A stretch of 64,000 nucleotides of DNA from assembly GCF_900101995.1 (NCBI RefSeq), contig NZ_FNAS01000008.1, forward strand, positions 22,138 through 86,137, in the 5' to 3' direction. The notes below the pieces were generated by a model that made no database searches, was not told the origin of the DNA, and saw nothing but the letters and a program-made list of their open reading frames with translations. Below are positions 16,366-24,974 of the stretch, one piece after another. Each line of letters starts with the position of its first letter. Position 1 is the first letter of the stretch. This DNA comes from Riemerella columbipharyngis. GTDB lineage: Bacteria; Bacteroidota; Bacteroidia; Flavobacteriales; Weeksellaceae. Made by a program: the position numbers and the translations under genes.

Positions 16366-17105
16366 TGTCAGAGATAAAAGAATTGATAAATAGAGAAAAG
16401 CTGCCTCAGCATGTTGCTATCATTATGGATGGTAACGGGCGGTGGGCAAAGTCCAAAGGAGAACAGAGAACCTTTGGGCATCGCAGTGCAATAAAAGCAG
16501 TACGAGATGTCATCAATGCTTGTAACGAGATAGGCATACCTTATCTCACGCTTTATACTTTTTCTACCGAAAACTGGAAACGCCCTGCAGAAGAAGTAGA
16601 TACCCTGATGACCTTACTCTCCGAAACTCTGCTGGAAGAAGCAGAAGAAATCTTTACCAAAGGACTAAGGTTGCATGTAATAGGACAAATAGAAAAACTA
16701 CCGGTCTTAGTGAGAGAACAGCTCGTTAATGTAATAGAGCTTACCCAAAACAACAAAAAAGGAAACCTTATTCTCGCTCTTAGCTACGGTTCCAGAAACG
16801 AGATTGTACAAGCAATAAAAAATATATCAAAAGAGGTAAAAGAAGGTACTCTAAAAACAGATGAAATCAATGATGATGTCGTAAGCAGCCATTTGTTTAC
16901 CAAAGATTTTCCTGATGTAGATTTACTCATTAGGACCAGCGGAGAAGTGAGAATCAGTAACTTCTTGCTTTGGCAGATTGCTTATGCAGAATTACAATTT
17001 TTAGATATCCTCTGGCCGGATTTTACAAAAGATAATTTTTTCCAATGTATTGTAAATTATCAAAATAAAGAAAGACGATACGGAAAAATAAGCGAACAAT
17101 TATAA
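16365..17105 (+). CDS. uppS: Isoprenyl transferase (undecaprenyl diphosphate synthase)
   Basis: This 246-residue cis-prenyltransferase makes undecaprenyl diphosphate, the lipid carrier for peptidoglycan and surface polysaccharides. The IIMDGNGRWAKSKG motif carries the catalytic Asp22 and the phosphate-binding loop. TLYTFSTENWKRP is the substrate-binding helix. RTSGEVRISNFLLWQIAYAEL is the C-terminal signature, with Val where many homologues have Gln. The gene is translationally coupled to the DUF6089 gene and followed by bamA after 30 bases. Confidence 0.96.
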   Translation: MSEIKELINREKLPQHVAIIMDGNGRWAKSKGEQRTFGHRSAIKAVRDVINACNEIGIPYLTLYTFSTENWKRPAEEVDTLMTLLSETLLEEAEEIFTKGLRLHVIGQIEKLPVLVREQLVNVIELTQNNKKGNLILALSYGSRNEIVQAIKNISKEVKEGTLKTDEINDDVVSSHLFTKDFPDVDLLIRTSGEVRISNFLLWQIAYAELQFLDILWPDFTKDNFFQCIVNYQNKERRYGKISEQL

Positions 17106-17135
17106 AAAAGAATTAAAACGAAGATAAACTAATTT

Positions 17136-19673
17136 ATGAGATATAAATTCTTACCCGTACTAATGTTTGTGGCAGCAGCCCATTTTTACGGACAGGTTAC
17201 CCCAGAGCCCCATACCGAGCCCAATTCAGTGCAAGCTCAGGTGACACAAGGTACATATACACTGGAGGGAATCGTAATAGATGGCGTGAAAAAATATTCG
17301 GCAGACCAAATCCTAAGATTCACCGGTCTAAGGAAAGGAGACAAGGTAGAAATACCAGGAACTAAAATAGCCGAATCCATAAAAAAATTATGGAAAACAG
17401 AAAACTTCTCTGAAGTAGAAGTAACCGTAAAAAGCATTGATGGAGACAATGTTGTGCTTAGATTTTCTTTGCAAGGACTTAAAGAACTGGGAGAGGTAAA
17501 AGTAGTAGGCATTGACAAAAGAATAGGAAAATCCAAAGGTGAGAAAGTCATAAAAGACAACCATCTAAAACCAGGATTGAAAATCACTCAGGATTTGATA
17601 AATTCCGTAAAAAACAATATCGTAAAAACGAATGTAGATAAAGGTTTTGCAGATTCAAAAGTAAACATTAAACAAACCCCGAACGCAAAAAATCCCGATA
17701 TGATGAATTGGGAAATAGAAGTGGAAAGAGGCAAACGAGTGAAAATAGACCACATAACCTTTGAAGGAAATGAACATATTTCTTCTGCCAAACTTCGCAA
17801 AAAGGGGTTCAAAGAAACTAAAACTAAAAGATTTATCATAGGTATTTTTAAGCCATCGAGGTTTATTAAATCGAAATACGAAGAGGACAAGAAAAATCTG
17901 ATTAGTTACTATAACTCTTTAGGATATAGAGATGCCAAAATCGCATCAGACTCTGTATGGAGGAATAAAAACAACAATTACGACATCAAAGTAAACCTTA
18001 ACGAAGGTAAAAAATATTATATCGGTAAAATCAGCTTCGTAGGAAATACCGAGTACAGCACTCCGTTTTTAGAAAAAATATTAGGCTACAAAACGGGTGA
18101 TGTATATGATGCCGTAGGTTTTAACAAAAAAGTAGGAGAAGACGGAGGTAAAGAAGATGACAGCGATATCAAATCTCTTTATTTGAACAATGGATATTTA
18201 TTCTCTCAAGTAGAGCCGGTGGAGAAATCTGTGAAGGGCGATTCCATAGACTTGGAAGTGCGTATCCACGAAGGAGAAAAAGCCTCTTGGAACCGAGTAA
18301 CTTGGGATGGTAATACGACTACCCACGACCATGTAATCCTCCGTTCCTTGCAGACGCGTCCGGGAGATTTGTTCTCAAAGAGAGATATCAAAGCGACTTA
18401 TTTTGATTTAGCTGGAATGCAGTATTTTGATCCGCAGCAGGTTAAATATAATTTTAATCCTCATCCGCAGGATAATACCGTAGATGTGAATTGGTCTCTG
18501 GTAGAGAAAGGTTCTTCCCAAGTTCAATTGCAAGCGGGCTACGGAGGAGGCTCTTTCATTGGAACATTAGGACTTACTTTCAATAATTTTTCATTAAGAA
18601 ATTTCTTGAGGGGCAAAGACTTTAAACCTGTTCCTCAGGGAGATGGTCAAGTTCTTTCGCTGCAAGCTCAGGCAGGGCAGTATTTCCAAAATTATAGTCT
18701 CGGATTTACGGAGCCATGGTTATTTGGAAGCCGCCCTACAGCCTTATCTATCAGCTTGAATAATTCAAGGGTTAATTATAGAGATTACTTGGGAGGTCCT
18801 CAAAGGCTTAATATATTCTCTGCCAGCGTAGGGTTAAATAGGAGATTGCTATGGCCGGATCAGTATTTTTCTCTTTACACAGGACTTTCTTATCAAGGCT
18901 ATAATTTTGATAATTACCCTTTTATGTTCGGCACAGAACAGCTGGATAAAGGTTCGGCTAATAATTTTAGTTTCGATGTTTCATTGAGCCGAAACTCTGC
19001 AGGATACGACCCGATATTTCCTACTATGGGATCTAATTTTGAGGCTTCTGTGAAATTTACGCCGCCATATTCTCTTTGGAATGGCAAAGATTATTCTAAG
19101 CTATCCACAGCAGAGAAATACAAGTGGCTGGAGTTTTATAAAGTAAAGCTAAAAGGAGAAACATATAACAGCATTGTTGGCAAATTGGTCCTTCGTTCTA
19201 CTGCAGAGATGGGCTTCTTGGCAGGATACAAAAAAAGTCTTGGTGCACCGCCGTTCGAGCGTTTCTATATGGGAGGTACAGGATTATTTAATGGACGATA
19301 CGACGGTAGAGAGCTTATCCCTCTTCGTGGTTATGAAAATGCTTCCACCTATGGAGGGCAGCCGGATGATATTACACCGCTTGGTGGGGGGACTATTTAC
19401 AATCGCTTTGCATTAGAGCTGAGATACCCTATCTCAATGAGCCAGACGGCAAAAATCTACGCTCTTACCTTTGCAGAAGGGGGAAATACTTGGAACACTT
19501 GGTCCAGCTATAATCCCTTCCAGCTAAAACGCTCGGTAGGTTTTGGTATAAGGGTATATATGGGAATGTTTGGGCTAATAGGATTTGATTTTGCTTATGG
19601 CTTTGATAAATCTATCGGCGGTACAGTACCTTCCGGATGGAAAACCCACTTTATTATGAACCAACCTTTGTAA
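17136..19673 (+). CDS. bamA: Outer membrane assembly factor BamA
   Basis: This is an 845-residue BamA/Omp85 protein. It has a signal peptide (to about residue 20), a string of POTRA domains to about residue 440, then a 16-stranded bacterial surface antigen barrel. In the barrel the GSRPTAL and later GGTGLFNGRYDGRELIPLRGY segments correspond to the conserved VRGF/Y region. It inserts beta-barrel proteins into the outer membrane. Placement between uppS and two ompH/skp-like chaperone genes repeats a widely conserved arrangement and supports the assignment. Confidence 0.95.
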   Translation: MRYKFLPVLMFVAAAHFYGQVTPEPHTEPNSVQAQVTQGTYTLEGIVIDGVKKYSADQILRFTGLRKGDKVEIPGTKIAESIKKLWKTENFSEVEVTVKSIDGDNVVLRFSLQGLKELGEVKVVGIDKRIGKSKGEKVIKDNHLKPGLKITQDLINSVKNNIVKTNVDKGFADSKVNIKQTPNAKNPDMMNWEIEVERGKRVKIDHITFEGNEHISSAKLRKKGFKETKTKRFIIGIFKPSRFIKSKYEEDKKNLISYYNSLGYRDAKIASDSVWRNKNNNYDIKVNLNEGKKYYIGKISFVGNTEYSTPFLEKILGYKTGDVYDAVGFNKKVGEDGGKEDDSDIKSLYLNNGYLFSQVEPVEKSVKGDSIDLEVRIHEGEKASWNRVTWDGNTTTHDHVILRSLQTRPGDLFSKRDIKATYFDLAGMQYFDPQQVKYNFNPHPQDNTVDVNWSLVEKGSSQVQLQAGYGGGSFIGTLGLTFNNFSLRNFLRGKDFKPVPQGDGQVLSLQAQAGQYFQNYSLGFTEPWLFGSRPTALSISLNNSRVNYRDYLGGPQRLNIFSASVGLNRRLLWPDQYFSLYTGLSYQGYNFDNYPFMFGTEQLDKGSANNFSFDVSLSRNSAGYDPIFPTMGSNFEASVKFTPPYSLWNGKDYSKLSTAEKYKWLEFYKVKLKGETYNSIVGKLVLRSTAEMGFLAGYKKSLGAPPFERFYMGGTGLFNGRYDGRELIPLRGYENASTYGGQPDDITPLGGGTIYNRFALELRYPISMSQTAKIYALTFAEGGNTWNTWSSYNPFQLKRSVGFGIRVYMGMFGLIGFDFAYGFDKSIGGTVPSGWKTHFIMNQPL

Positions 19674-19684
19674 ATATATAAATA

Positions 19685-20209
19685 ATGAAATCTCTCAAAA
19701 GCATATTGACAATTTCAACTCTTCTGCTGACTATAATATTCCTAAAAGCTCAAAAAATAGGCGTTGTAGATACCAACTATATCTTGGGAAAATTGCCGGA
19801 ATACCAGCAGGCAGAAAAACGCCTGAACTCACAGGTGAAAACTTGGCAGGACGAGGCAGTGAAACTGCAAAATGAGTACGATGCCCAAAAAACGGCATTC
19901 GAAAACGAAAAAGTACTCTTGGTAGGAGACCAACTGAAACAACGCGAGCAAAAGGTAAAAGACCTGCAAACAAAACTGCAAGATCTAATCAGTAAAAAAT
20001 TTGGAACAGACGGAGAAGTGAACAAACTTAGAGTGAGTTTAGTACGTCCATTCCAAGACCGTATATGGAATGTCATCAATACCATGTCTAAGAAAGAACA
20101 TTTAGGCATAGTTATTGATAAGAACTCTACGAGTGTATTGTTTCTTGATAAAGCATACGATTATACAGATAATGTATTAAATATTTTATTGAAAAATCAA
20201 GGAAAATGA
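19685..20209 (+). CDS. OmpH/Skp family periplasmic chaperone (first copy)
   Basis: This 174-residue protein has a signal peptide (to about residue 22) and a Skp-like OmpH domain. It opens with KIGVVDTNYILGKLPEYQQAEKRL, followed by long charged helices rich in Lys, Glu and Gln that form the tentacle coiled coil (about 40-110). Skp holds unfolded outer-membrane proteins on their way to BamA. It starts 11 bases after bamA and is clearly co-transcribed. It is a paralogue of the next gene. Confidence 0.9.
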   Translation: MKSLKSILTISTLLLTIIFLKAQKIGVVDTNYILGKLPEYQQAEKRLNSQVKTWQDEAVKLQNEYDAQKTAFENEKVLLVGDQLKQREQKVKDLQTKLQDLISKKFGTDGEVNKLRVSLVRPFQDRIWNVINTMSKKEHLGIVIDKNSTSVLFLDKAYDYTDNVLNILLKNQGK

Positions 20210-20258
20210 TTATTATTGCACTCAGAAAAATTTAAACAAAAATTATTATATCAACATT

Positions 20259-20759
20259 ATGAAAAAATTAAGTGTACTATTCGCCGCAGTGATGATGCTA
20301 ATGTCTTACGGAGTGGCAAAGGCTCAGAAAATCGCAACAGCTGATGTAAATTCTATCTTGGAAATGATGCCGGATAAGAAAAAAGCAGACGAACAACTAA
20401 TGTCTTTTTTCAAAGCGAAACAAGCCGATATCCAGAAACAAGCTCAGGCTTTCCAAAAAGAAGTAGAGGAATATCAAAAAACAGGAGCAAAACTTACGAT
20501 TGCACAAAGACAGGCTAAAGAGCAAGAACTTCAGAAAAAACAGCAGAACATCCAGCAATTGTCCGATGCTGCTCAAAGAGATTATCAACAAAGACAGCAA
20601 GATGCCTACGCACCAATTGACAAAAAATTCAATGATGCAGTAGAAAAAGCTGCTAAAGCTAACGGATGGGATTATATTTTCGACAGTAATACTATAGGAC
20701 TCATCTACAAAGCAGGACCAGACGCTACTGCTGCCATCAAAAAAGAATTAGGACTTTAA
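20259..20759 (+). CDS. OmpH/Skp family periplasmic chaperone (second copy)
   Basis: This 166-residue paralogue of the preceding gene has a signal peptide (cleavage after about residue 22, AKAQ) and the OmpH opening KIATADVNSILEMMPDKKKADEQL. A very glutamine- and lysine-rich coiled-coil segment runs through about 45-115. Two tandem Skp-like genes after bamA are usual in flavobacteria; the copies may form different trimers or serve different clients. A terminator directly follows, marking the end of the operon. Confidence 0.9.
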   Translation: MKKLSVLFAAVMMLMSYGVAKAQKIATADVNSILEMMPDKKKADEQLMSFFKAKQADIQKQAQAFQKEVEEYQKTGAKLTIAQRQAKEQELQKKQQNIQQLSDAAQRDYQQRQQDAYAPIDKKFNDAVEKAAKANGWDYIFDSNTIGLIYKAGPDATAAIKKELGL

Positions 20760-20785
20760 GATAATTATCAATCTAAGAAGAATAA

Positions 20786-20816
20786 AAGCCACTCAAAATC
20801 TTGGGTGGCTTTTTTG
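20786..20816 (+). terminator. Intrinsic terminator ending the bamA operon
   Basis: AAGCCAC (20786-20792) pairs with GTGGCTT (20805-20811), extended by a wobble pair, with a loop of 12 bases and a run of T after the stem. It lies between the convergent ends of the second ompH gene and the acyl-CoA reductase gene. Confidence 0.8.
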
Positions 20817-20833
20817 TGTTGTAAATTAAAGCA

Positions 20834-21871
20834 TTATATCTCACATAGAAACACCATTGTATCTACATTGTCTGCATAAGTATCAAGAGACGGGTTTTGT
20901 GCTTGTCCCAATGGTATGGTATTATCTATCTCTATGTCTGTTTTAGCGACTATACATTGAATATCCTCTCTGTGGAGGGCTAAGAATTCCTTAACTTCTT
21001 CCAAATCTTTGTATCTAGAAAAGTTAATTACCGATAGAGGTGAGAAAAGCTGAGTGTCTTCTTTAAGCATTACAAAATTATTATCCCAAAACTTCTCTTG
21101 ATTAAGCAGATAAACAGCCCTATTATAATCGTAGTTATTGGCGTATTTATGGTGATTTATGATATCTTTGAAGTTTAGAAAATTTTCAAAAAGGCAGTTA
21201 ATCTTGAATGATTCCGGTATGAATAAGCGTGTTACATTCCTACAGCCTAGTCCGTAGTATCTGAAAATATCCTCTGCCAATAGTTGAAGCTCCTCATCGG
21301 ATTCGGTACCGTCTAAAACGGCTACAGAAGTTCTGTTTTTTCTGATGATATGTTTTACTTTCCCAAAATAATATTCCAAGTATCTTGCGGTATTATTACT
21401 TCCCGTCGCAATCACAGCATCGTAGTTTTCCAGTTTATCCACAAAAGCAAACGGAAGTTTTCCCCCCAGAAATTCTTCCCACTTTTTCATCAGAAACGGG
21501 ATAAGGCATTTATCTTTTGATGATAACTTTATGACAGCAAAATGCTGGCTTAAAATAACAGAGATAATATCGTGAAGTCCTACCAAAGGAATATTACCAG
21601 CAAGAATCAACCCTACTTTTTTTTGATTTTCAGGAAGTCTATATGTGCTTAGCCATTGTAAAATTTTATCTTCCTTTAGGAGATCTGCCCACTTTCCGAG
21701 AGCAAATCTAAGACTCTCTTGGGTAAACCAAGGGTTCTCTATTTCACTTTTGCTCATAAGAGTTTTCAATTCTTGCTCATCAGAAGAATATTCTTCTTCC
21801 GGCTGATTTAAAAACTTGTTTAGAAACAATCCTAATTGCACTAAGGCAGAAATTTTAGTATCTTTCTTCAT
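20834..21871 (-). CDS. LuxC-type acyl-CoA reductase
   Basis: This 345-residue protein belongs to the LuxC/acyl-CoA reductase branch of the aldehyde dehydrogenase superfamily. It has a Rossmann-like segment VGLILAGNIPLVGLHDI and a later catalytic stretch around GLGCRNVTRLFIP, whose cysteine is the likely nucleophile. Members reduce fatty acyl-CoA to aldehyde, but the flavobacterial version has no known substrate. It is shorter than bioluminescence LuxC (about 480 residues). It is divergent from a ferredoxin gene with a tight shared control region, a common pairing in this phylum that suggests a redox partnership. Confidence 0.82.
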   Translation of the reverse strand: MKKDTKISALVQLGLFLNKFLNQPEEEYSSDEQELKTLMSKSEIENPWFTQESLRFALGKWADLLKEDKILQWLSTYRLPENQKKVGLILAGNIPLVGLHDIISVILSQHFAVIKLSSKDKCLIPFLMKKWEEFLGGKLPFAFVDKLENYDAVIATGSNNTARYLEYYFGKVKHIIRKNRTSVAVLDGTESDEELQLLAEDIFRYYGLGCRNVTRLFIPESFKINCLFENFLNFKDIINHHKYANNYDYNRAVYLLNQEKFWDNNFVMLKEDTQLFSPLSVINFSRYKDLEEVKEFLALHREDIQCIVAKTDIEIDNTIPLGQAQNPSLDTYADNVDTMVFLCEI

Positions 21872-21901
21872 TGGTCATTTATTCAGAATGTAATAACTTT
21901 G
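21871..21901 (+). promoter_or_regulatory. Promoter of the ferredoxin gene
   Basis: TTG (21871-21873), a 20-base spacer and TAACTTTG (21894-21901) match the Bacteroidota pattern. The -33 element touches the start codon of the divergent acyl-CoA reductase gene. That gene's own -7-like box, TAAATTTG on the minus strand at 21905-21912, lies beside it, so the two promoters are back to back and may compete. Confidence 0.6.
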
Positions 21902-21930
21902 CAGCAAATTTATCAAATAATTTAATAGGT

Positions 21931-22281
21931 ATGGCTATTGTTATAACAGATGATTGTATTAATTGCGGAGCTTGCGAGCCAGAATGCCCTAATAATGCAA
22001 TATACGAAGGTGCTGTAGATTGGAAAGCATCAGATGGGACTACCCTGTCCGGGATGGTAGTACTGCCGTCGGGACTCTCCATAGATGCCAACGCCCCGCA
22101 AGAGCCGGTAAGCGACGATTATTACTTTATTGTCGCTGATAAATGTACGGAATGCAAAGGTTTCCACGAAGAGCCTCAATGTGCCGCCGTATGCCCTGTA
22201 GACTGCTGTATTCCTGATGACAATAATATAGAAACAGAAGAACAGCTTTTGTCTAAAAAAGTCTTTTTGCATGGAGAATAG
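21931..22281 (+). CDS. Two-cluster 4Fe-4S ferredoxin
   Basis: From ATG 21931 the protein has 116 residues; codons upstream to 21871 are open but lie over the promoter. The first cluster motif is Cys9-x2-Cys12-x2-Cys15-x3-Cys19-Pro. The second uses Cys72-x2-Cys75-x8-Cys84-x3-Cys88-Pro, the long-insert form of the Allochromatium/YfhL type, with extra cysteines at 92 and 93. It is a low-potential electron carrier in the cytoplasm. Its neighbour, the acyl-CoA reductase, is a plausible partner by position only. Confidence 0.93.
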   Translation: MAIVITDDCINCGACEPECPNNAIYEGAVDWKASDGTTLSGMVVLPSGLSIDANAPQEPVSDDYYFIVADKCTECKGFHEEPQCAAVCPVDCCIPDDNNIETEEQLLSKKVFLHGE

Positions 22282-22438
22282 ACTTCATCCAAAATAAATT
22301 AAAGTGTTAGAAGTCATATAATTGAATCCCAAAAATGTAAGATTTTTGGTGAATTTCGCTTTCAGTGGATGTGTAAATTCAATTAAATTTGCTACCTTTA
22401 CCCCGCAATATTTTTTAACACTATTAAAACTATAGAAT

Positions 22439-22807
22439 ATGGAATTACAAGGTTCGGTAAAAAAGATGTTCGACACCCAAACATTCAGTAGCGGATTTCA
22501 AAAAAGAGAAATTATCCTCCTTACAGAGGAGCAGTATCCGCAGCCTATCAGCATAGAATTTTTGCAAGATAGAATAAGTATTTTGGATAATGTTTCCGAA
22601 GGGGATCATGTGAAAATAAGCATCAATATCCGTGGGAGAGAATGGACCAGCCCACAAGGCGAAGTAAAGTATTTCAACTCTATTACAGGCTGGAGATTAG
22701 AGAAATTAGACTCTGCCAATGAGCCTACCCAAGCTCAGCCAACCTCTTCTACTACAGAAACTACCGAAAATCCATTCCAAGAAGAAGAGGACGATCTACC
22801 GTTCTAA
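22439..22807 (+). CDS. DUF3127 protein with SSB-like acidic tail
   Basis: This 122-residue protein has an N-terminal DUF3127 domain (about 1-87), predicted to be an OB-like beta barrel. Strand patterns such as QKREIILLTEE and GDHVKISINIRGREW resemble single-stranded DNA-binding folds. A disordered Gln/Thr/Ser/Glu-rich tail ends in EEDDLPF, nearly identical to the acidic C-terminal tip by which SSB recruits repair and replication proteins. I infer a nucleic-acid-binding or SSB-partner role; none is proven. The next gene follows 20 bases later on the same strand. Confidence 0.83.
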   Translation: MELQGSVKKMFDTQTFSSGFQKREIILLTEEQYPQPISIEFLQDRISILDNVSEGDHVKISINIRGREWTSPQGEVKYFNSITGWRLEKLDSANEPTQAQPTSSTTETTENPFQEEEDDLPF

Positions 22808-22827
22808 AAACACAGCAAATAATTCAA

Positions 22828-24231
22828 ATGAAAGTAGAGCAGATTTATACTAAATGTTTAGCACAGGGGGCTTATTATATCTTTTCGGAGGGCGAAGCAG
22901 CAATCATTGACCCGCTGCGAGAGACTCAGCCTTATATAGAAAAATTGGAGCAAGATCGTGCGAAGCTCAAATATATTTTTGAGACACATTTTCATGCCGA
23001 TTTTGTTTCCGGGCATTTGGATTTAAGTGAAAAAACAGGAGCTTCTATTATATATGGACCTACTGCTCAGCCGGATTTTGAAGCTATCATTGCAGAGGAT
23101 AATCAAATCTTTGAAATAGGCAAAATAAAAATAAAAGTACTGCATACGCCCGGGCATACCTTGGAGAGTGCCACTTATCTTTTAATAGACGAGAATGGGA
23201 AGGAGTCTGCCATATTTAGCGGAGACACACTATTTTTAGGCGATGTAGGACGCCCCGACTTAGCCCAAAAGGCAACCAACCTTACACAAGAGGAACTGGC
23301 AGGTATGCTCTACGACAGTCTTTATAATAAGATTATACCTCTTCCTGATGACATCACCGTCTATCCGGCTCACGGTGCAGGATCTGCTTGTGGTAAAAAT
23401 ATGCAAAAAGAAACGATAGACACACTGGGAAACCAGAAAAGAACAAATTATGCACTTAATCAACCTGATAAAGAACATTTCGTAGTAGCTGTTTTAGATG
23501 GTCTTACTCCACCGCCAAAATACTTTGGGATGAATGTATCGATGAATAAAAAAGGTTACAAAAGTTTCCACGAAGTCATTAAAGAGAGCTATCGTGCATT
23601 ATCTCCTGAGCAATTTGAGAACTTAGCAACTACAGAAAGCATAGTCATATTGGATACCCGGGAGGCAAATGTTTTCAAAGATGGATTTATTCCTAATTCT
23701 ATCAACATTGGTTTGAAGGGTAGCTTTGCACCTTGGGTAGGAAGCATATTGGTAAATGTGCAAACGCCTATACTTTTGGTCTGTGATAAAGATACCGAAC
23801 GAGAAGCTATCACAAGGCTTAGCAGAGTGGGCTTCGACAATGTTTGGGGATTTTTGGAAGACGGTATCCAAAGCTGGAAAGAGGCAGGAAAGGACTTAGA
23901 CAAAATCAATAGAATCACCGCAGAAGAGTTTGCGGAAGAGTTTACTCCTGATGCTGTGGTCGTAGATGTCCGAAAGCCGTCGGAGTACGCTACGGAACAT
24001 GTAGAAGGCGCTTATCTCAAGCCTCTATCCGACTTTGAAGAATGGGTAAAAACAGTAGATAAGGACAAGCCATTCTATATCCATTGTGCAGGCGGCTACC
24101 GAAGTATGATTGCGGCAAGTATTCTCAAATATAATGGAATAACTGACTTCAAGGAAGTAGATGGCGGCTTTGGGCAAATTAAAAAAACAAAGGTTCCGAC
24201 TACCGATTTCGTTTGTCCGAGCAAATTATAA
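22828..24231 (+). CDS. MBL-fold persulfide dioxygenase-like / double rhodanese protein
   Basis: This is a 467-residue fusion. Residues 1-230 are a metallo-beta-lactamase-fold hydrolase of the persulfide dioxygenase (ETHE1/Blh) branch, with metal ligands in HFHADFVSGH (His54, His56, Asp58, His63), then His in HTPGHT and the SGDTLFLGDVGRPDL motif. Two rhodanese domains follow (about 255-355 and 370-460). The second has an active-site loop HCAGGYRS with its cysteine; the first has Cys in LLVCDKDTE. Such fusions oxidise or transfer persulfide sulfur in sulfide detoxification. It probably shares a transcript with the DUF3127 gene. Confidence 0.91.
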   Translation: MKVEQIYTKCLAQGAYYIFSEGEAAIIDPLRETQPYIEKLEQDRAKLKYIFETHFHADFVSGHLDLSEKTGASIIYGPTAQPDFEAIIAEDNQIFEIGKIKIKVLHTPGHTLESATYLLIDENGKESAIFSGDTLFLGDVGRPDLAQKATNLTQEELAGMLYDSLYNKIIPLPDDITVYPAHGAGSACGKNMQKETIDTLGNQKRTNYALNQPDKEHFVVAVLDGLTPPPKYFGMNVSMNKKGYKSFHEVIKESYRALSPEQFENLATTESIVILDTREANVFKDGFIPNSINIGLKGSFAPWVGSILVNVQTPILLVCDKDTEREAITRLSRVGFDNVWGFLEDGIQSWKEAGKDLDKINRITAEEFAEEFTPDAVVVDVRKPSEYATEHVEGAYLKPLSDFEEWVKTVDKDKPFYIHCAGGYRSMIAASILKYNGITDFKEVDGGFGQIKKTKVPTTDFVCPSKL

Positions 24232-24278
24232 ACACTCAAAACTAATATCTGCCTCTCTCGTGGTATAAATTACACAGA

Positions 24279-24974
24279 ATGTCTTTACAGATTAAAAACC
24301 TTTCTAAAAGCTATGGTGCTCAATTGGCGCTTTCGGATATTAATATCCAAATAGAGAAAAATGAGATTATAGGTTTGCTCGGGCCTAATGGTGCGGGGAA
24401 ATCTACACTAATGAAATCTATTGCTGGTGTTCTGGATATAGAGCAAGGCGAAATTCTATTGGACAATGAGAGCATTAAGGCTAATGAAATTCGTACTAAA
24501 AATAGAATTGGATACCTGCCGGAACACAATCCGCTTTACCAAGAAATGTATGTGCGGGAGTATCTAAATTTTGTAGCATCGCTGCATAATGTTTCTGACG
24601 AAAGAATAGAAAAGGTCATTGATTTAGTAGGTATTACCTCTGAAAAAACTAAAAAAATCCATCAGCTTTCAAAGGGATACAAGCAGCGTATAGGCTTGGC
24701 CCAAGCCATTCTTCATCAGCCGGATTTATTGATTTTAGATGAACCTACCAACGGATTAGATCCCAATCAAATCATTGAAATAAGGCAAATTATCAAAGCT
24801 ATAGGCGAGTCTAAAACCGTTCTACTATCCACACACATTATGCAAGAAGTAGAAACCCTATGCAGCAGGGTCATTCTTATCCACAAAGGGCAAGTGGTTC
24901 AAGATGCCCCTATAGAAGACTTCCGAGGGAAATACCGAAATGTAGAGGATGCTTTTGTCCACTATACAAAATAA
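24279..24974 (+). CDS. ABC transporter ATP-binding protein (ABC-2/GldA-like)
   Basis: This is a 231-residue ABC ATPase with Walker A GPNGAGKST (about 36-44), the signature QLSKGYKQRIGLAQA (about 128) and Walker B LLILDEPTNGLDP (about 148), plus the switch histidine in STHIMQE. Sequence and order resemble ABC-2-type exporters and the N-terminal part of the gliding protein GldA, but it lacks the extra C-terminal 60-70 residues of full GldA. No permease gene is adjacent, so the partner must be elsewhere. Its stop codon directly abuts the convergent stop of the exopolyphosphatase gene. Confidence 0.88.
   Translation: MSLQIKNLSKSYGAQLALSDINIQIEKNEIIGLLGPNGAGKSTLMKSIAGVLDIEQGEILLDNESIKANEIRTKNRIGYLPEHNPLYQEMYVREYLNFVASLHNVSDERIEKVIDLVGITSEKTKKIHQLSKGYKQRIGLAQAILHQPDLLILDEPTNGLDPNQIIEIRQIIKAIGESKTVLLSTHIMQEVETLCSRVILIHKGQVVQDAPIEDFRGKYRNVEDAFVHYTK

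Noticed and set aside
24279..24974. Assignment as complete GldA of the gliding apparatus
   Set aside because: The protein is about 60-70 residues shorter than GldA and no gldF or gldG permease genes are beside it, so only the general ABC call is supported.
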